A stretch of DNA of 64,000 nt, from positions 140,862,005-140,926,004 of the forward strand of contig OZ038478.1 in NCBI GenBank assembly GCA_964036315.1, given 5' to 3'. Source of the DNA: Acanthosepion esculentum (Eukaryota; Mollusca; Cephalopoda; Sepiida; Sepiidae). The notes under the pieces are model-generated. The model saw only the letters and a list, made by a program, of their open reading frames with translations. It made no database searches and was not told the origin of the DNA. Positions 62,030-64,000 of this stretch are shown here, one piece after another; position 1 is the stretch's first letter; each line of letters starts with the position of its first letter. The position numbers were made by a program, and so were the translations under genes.

Positions 62030-62310
62030 GTTTTAAAAAATGTGATTCCTTCGCTACATAATAGTTTCAAAAACGAGAACCGAAACCCTTGATATAATTA
62101 TTAAAATTAAATTGAATTAAGGTATCAAGCTCTGTTTCATCCTCAAGCGAAAATTCAGGGAATTTACGCTTCCTAAATTTTGGCTAGAGGAAGAAACAGA
62201 GCTTGATACCTTAATTCAATTCCATTTTAATAATTATATTGAGGGTTTCGGTTCTCGTTTTTGAAACATGAGTACTCTTATGTAGCGAAGGAATCATATC
62301 TTTTTAAAAA
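62030..62310. mobile_element. Foldback (hairpin) repeat with ~125-bp arms
   Basis: Left arm 62,030-62,160 is the imperfect reverse complement of about 62,172-62,310. Landmarks are gattccttcgctacata, aaaacgagaaccgaaaccct and aaggtatcaagctctgtttc. The symmetry continues inward with few mismatches to a ~12-base loop. The right arm has a short insertion (gagtactc region). No coding content is visible, so it is a non-autonomous foldback or MITE-like unit, or a palindromic end of a larger element. Confidence 0.72.
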
Positions 62311-62453
62311 TAATTATAATTTAAGCTCGACTTCGCTATGGAGCACTGTTTTTTTTTAAATAAAAATAAAATACTAAAGAACTCCGGATTATTTACCTAA
62401 CGTGTCATTTCCTATTTTTCTACATACTTGCATATATATATATATATATATTT

Positions 62454-62775
62454 ATGAACCTAAAGAGCCAGGTAAACCTACCTGACTATTCGCGTAGGTG
62501 AAACCTAGGTAGGTTTGCCTGGCTATTTAGGTTCATAGTTAGATTTGCTCTACTTAATATATTGGGGACTTTGCTTAGTTACTTTTGTTTACTGATGTTG
62601 GAGGCTTTTTTTTCTTTGGACTCTGAGAATGGATTCTTGGCGATTGTTTTCGCCTGAATTACATGTTCTTGGTTCTTTATTTTTTATTCCTTATTTTTCC
62701 TTGAGTATTCGTTTGTTCATTTACAAGTCAAAACACGTAAGGTTTTTCCAGACGGGTATAATTACTTATATTTAT
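62454..62775 (+). mobile_element. Dispersed repeat family X, copy 2
   Basis: Opens with 30-bp inverted arms (62,454-62,483 and 62,507-62,536; 28 of 30 pair) around a 23-base loop containing gtaggtgaaacctaggtagg, shared with copy 1. Downstream order of motifs (tgctctactt, tttctttggact, ttggcgattgttttcg, aaggtttttcca) follows copy 1 at 3,640-3,845. Like copy 1 it follows a TA tract and ends in an AT/TAT-rich tail. Confidence 0.65.
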
Positions 62776-62778
62776 ATT

Positions 62779-62810
<32 letters not shown>

Positions 62811-62984
62811 AACATTCATCTATATGTGTGCATGTGTGCGTGTGTATTTGTATGTATATTCATACATATACGTACATACATAGACACACATATATATAAG
62901 TACTTCTAGCTATCTTTCTATCTCTCTCTATATATGCATACACACATACATACATACGCACACACACATATATATATGTATATA
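62776..62984. repeat. (TAT)n/(TA)n and mixed TATG/CATA simple sequence
   Basis: Simple-sequence DNA including (tat)n at about 62,776-62,800, (TA)n to 62,811, then tgtgtg/catacata tracts. Confidence 0.88.
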
Positions 62985-63587
62985 AAGAAATATAGTCTTC
63001 AAGTGTGCTATATTTATGGGATAAAGTGCTCAATATCAGAGATAGAGCGTGTGTAAATATAAAAGTGGACATGGAAGTCAGCACTTAGAGGCGACAGTCT
63101 GTTTCATGCTAGTGCAATCGTCAGGCCACTAGTGCTGTTATTTTTCTCGGCTATTTATATAAGGGTCAGTGGTGCATTATGGGTAATCTATTTTGGCGGT
63201 TACTTTTACCGGAAGTCGCTTATTTGTTTATTTATTTATGTCAAATTATTTTGCTAGTTTTTTTGTTTGTTTTTTTTTTATTTTTATTTTTTATCTTATA
63301 TATTTATTTATTTATTTTGATCGGTGTTTTTGGTTAACGCTGTAAAAAATTGTTTATATAGCTTATTGTTGGTAGTCTATAATGGCCGTCATTTACCGGA
63401 AGTCGCTTGTTCGCTTATTTATTTGGGTCAAATTGTTTTGCATGTTTTTATTTATTTTCATTTTTATTTTTTATCTTATATATTTGTTTATTTGTCATTG
63501 ATTAAATCTATTTGTTGAATTTTGGGGTGTGATGTTATGGTTTATTCTGACTATTATTTTGGTGGGAACAGTTTTTAATTTATCTAT
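62985..63587 (-). mobile_element. Penelope-associated repeat family A, copy C
   Basis: The most complete left end of family A: agtcttcaagtgtgctatat, atcagagatagagcg, then the hammerhead-bearing segment, two ~185-bp subrepeats (gggtaatctatt..accggaagtcgc near 63,180 and 63,369) and a terminal attctgactattatttt..aacagttttt block shared with copy B. It runs directly into a plus-strand PLE reverse transcriptase at about 63,588, suggesting that family A is the terminal/untranslated part of a PLE. In this reading the ribozyme is antisense to the RT, as in the left arm of the composite element. Confidence 0.7.
63079..63137 (-). ncRNA. Hammerhead ribozyme motif (type I), copy C
   Basis: The cleanest copy. 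Minus strand, in order: helix I CAGCACT, internal loop, GGC; perfect core CTGACGA (63,124-63,118); helix II TGC/GCA; GAAA (63,105-63,102); helix III CAG/CTG around one base; TC; predicted cleavage between 63,093 and 63,092; helix I return GCC, loop, AGTGCTG. The seven-pair outer helix I is fully Watson-Crick. A very short helix III usually means poor cleavage as a monomer and better cleavage as a dimer, as reported for PLE hammerheads. Confidence 0.85.
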
Positions 63588-64000
63588 TTCAAAACCAACC
63601 CTGCATGTAGACGCATAAACACAGCCAAAAGCGAAATAGGTAAAATAAGTAAAACAATACTAGAAATAATTAATTCTGAACTTAGGAAGATGTTAGGAGT
63701 AAACCAGTGGAAAAACACAAAAACTACCATTGACTGGTTCAACAGCATAAATAACAAGCAAAATTGCCACTTCCTACAATTAGACATTAAAGAATTTTAC
63801 CCATCCATAACAGAACGTACATTAGATAAGGCCATCAATTTAGCTCAGGAACAAATAATAATAAAACCAAACGAAATCGACATCATTAAGCACTCCCGTA
63901 AATCATTATTATTTCACCATGAAGAAGCATGGATAAAGAAAGATGAGATATTTGACACTACAATGGGAAGCTTGGACGGTGCAAGGACATGCGAAATCGT
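63588..64000 (+). CDS. Penelope-like reverse transcriptase, N-terminal part, cut by window end
   Basis: An open frame without stops runs to the window edge (137 complete codons from 63,588). Motifs in order: PACRRINTAKSEIGKIS (the NPxxRxINxxKSELGKxS block seen before the RT core of many invertebrate PLEs), VNQWKNTKTTIDWFNSI, LQLDIKEFYPSITE with the catalytic Asp of RT motif A, HSRKSLLFHHEEAWIKK, and MGSLDGARTCEIV, corresponding to motif B. No ATG precedes it in frame; a TAA lies 10 bases upstream at 63,576, and the sequence before that belongs to family A. The N-terminus is thus truncated, or the start lies in an unseen upstream exon. The catalytic YxDD region would lie beyond the window. Confidence 0.87.

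Noticed and set aside
63584..63787. Minus-strand 67-residue frame at the window end
   Set aside because: Antisense shadow of the PLE reverse transcriptase frame.

Overview
This is eukaryotic, almost certainly animal, DNA that is repetitive from end to end. I recognise no host gene. The retroelement mix (Penelope-like elements with CxC/GIY-YIG and RT domains, LINE reverse transcriptases, Tc1/mariner transposons), the many long (TA)n tracts and the very long satellite resemble an invertebrate genome such as a cephalopod mollusc. That taxonomic guess is inference, not proof.

Layout. 1-9.9 kb is a graveyard of mobile elements: an internally deleted IS630/Tc1/mariner-superfamily element with terminal inverted repeats (981-1558), a Tc1-like element with ~200-bp inverted repeats and a broken transposase (1971-3381), a dispersed palindrome-bearing repeat (family X, 3457-3868), a LINE RT fragment with one stop (4390-4938) abutting a decayed mariner transposase (4975-5545), a decayed LINE 3' end (6890-7330), and the first of three copies of a Penelope-associated repeat (family A, 7347-8095). 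10,068-54,630 is one uninterrupted satellite array of about 428 units of 104 bp. Each unit is a diverged dimer of two 52-bp halves. The array is organised into kilobase-scale higher-order blocks that can be followed by shared one-base indels. 54.6-64 kb is a cluster of Penelope-like retroelement (PLE) material: family A copy B, a 3.8-kb composite with ~800-bp inverted arms around a GIY-YIG endonuclease fragment, a foldback repeat, family X copy 2, and family A copy C fused to a PLE reverse transcriptase that runs off the window.

The most interesting signal is a set of five hammerhead self-cleaving ribozyme motifs: one in each family A copy (minus strand) and one in each arm of the inverted-arm composite (minus in the left arm, plus in the right). 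They have the helix I/II/III layout and GUC cleavage triplet expected of the type I hammerheads known from PLE terminal repeats. The arm version carries a paired C3U/G8A change in the catalytic core. The second main signal is the 104-bp satellite, with its nested block duplications and a 52/104-bp period matching whole helical turns.

How the parts relate: the PLE pieces (ribozyme-bearing terminal repeats, RT, GIY-YIG endonuclease) are the parts of one retrotransposition machine, but here they are scattered over separate, truncated copies. The transposases are all broken or deleted. The satellite has no coding role; the short reading frames across it are by-products of a 104-bp period that is not a multiple of three.
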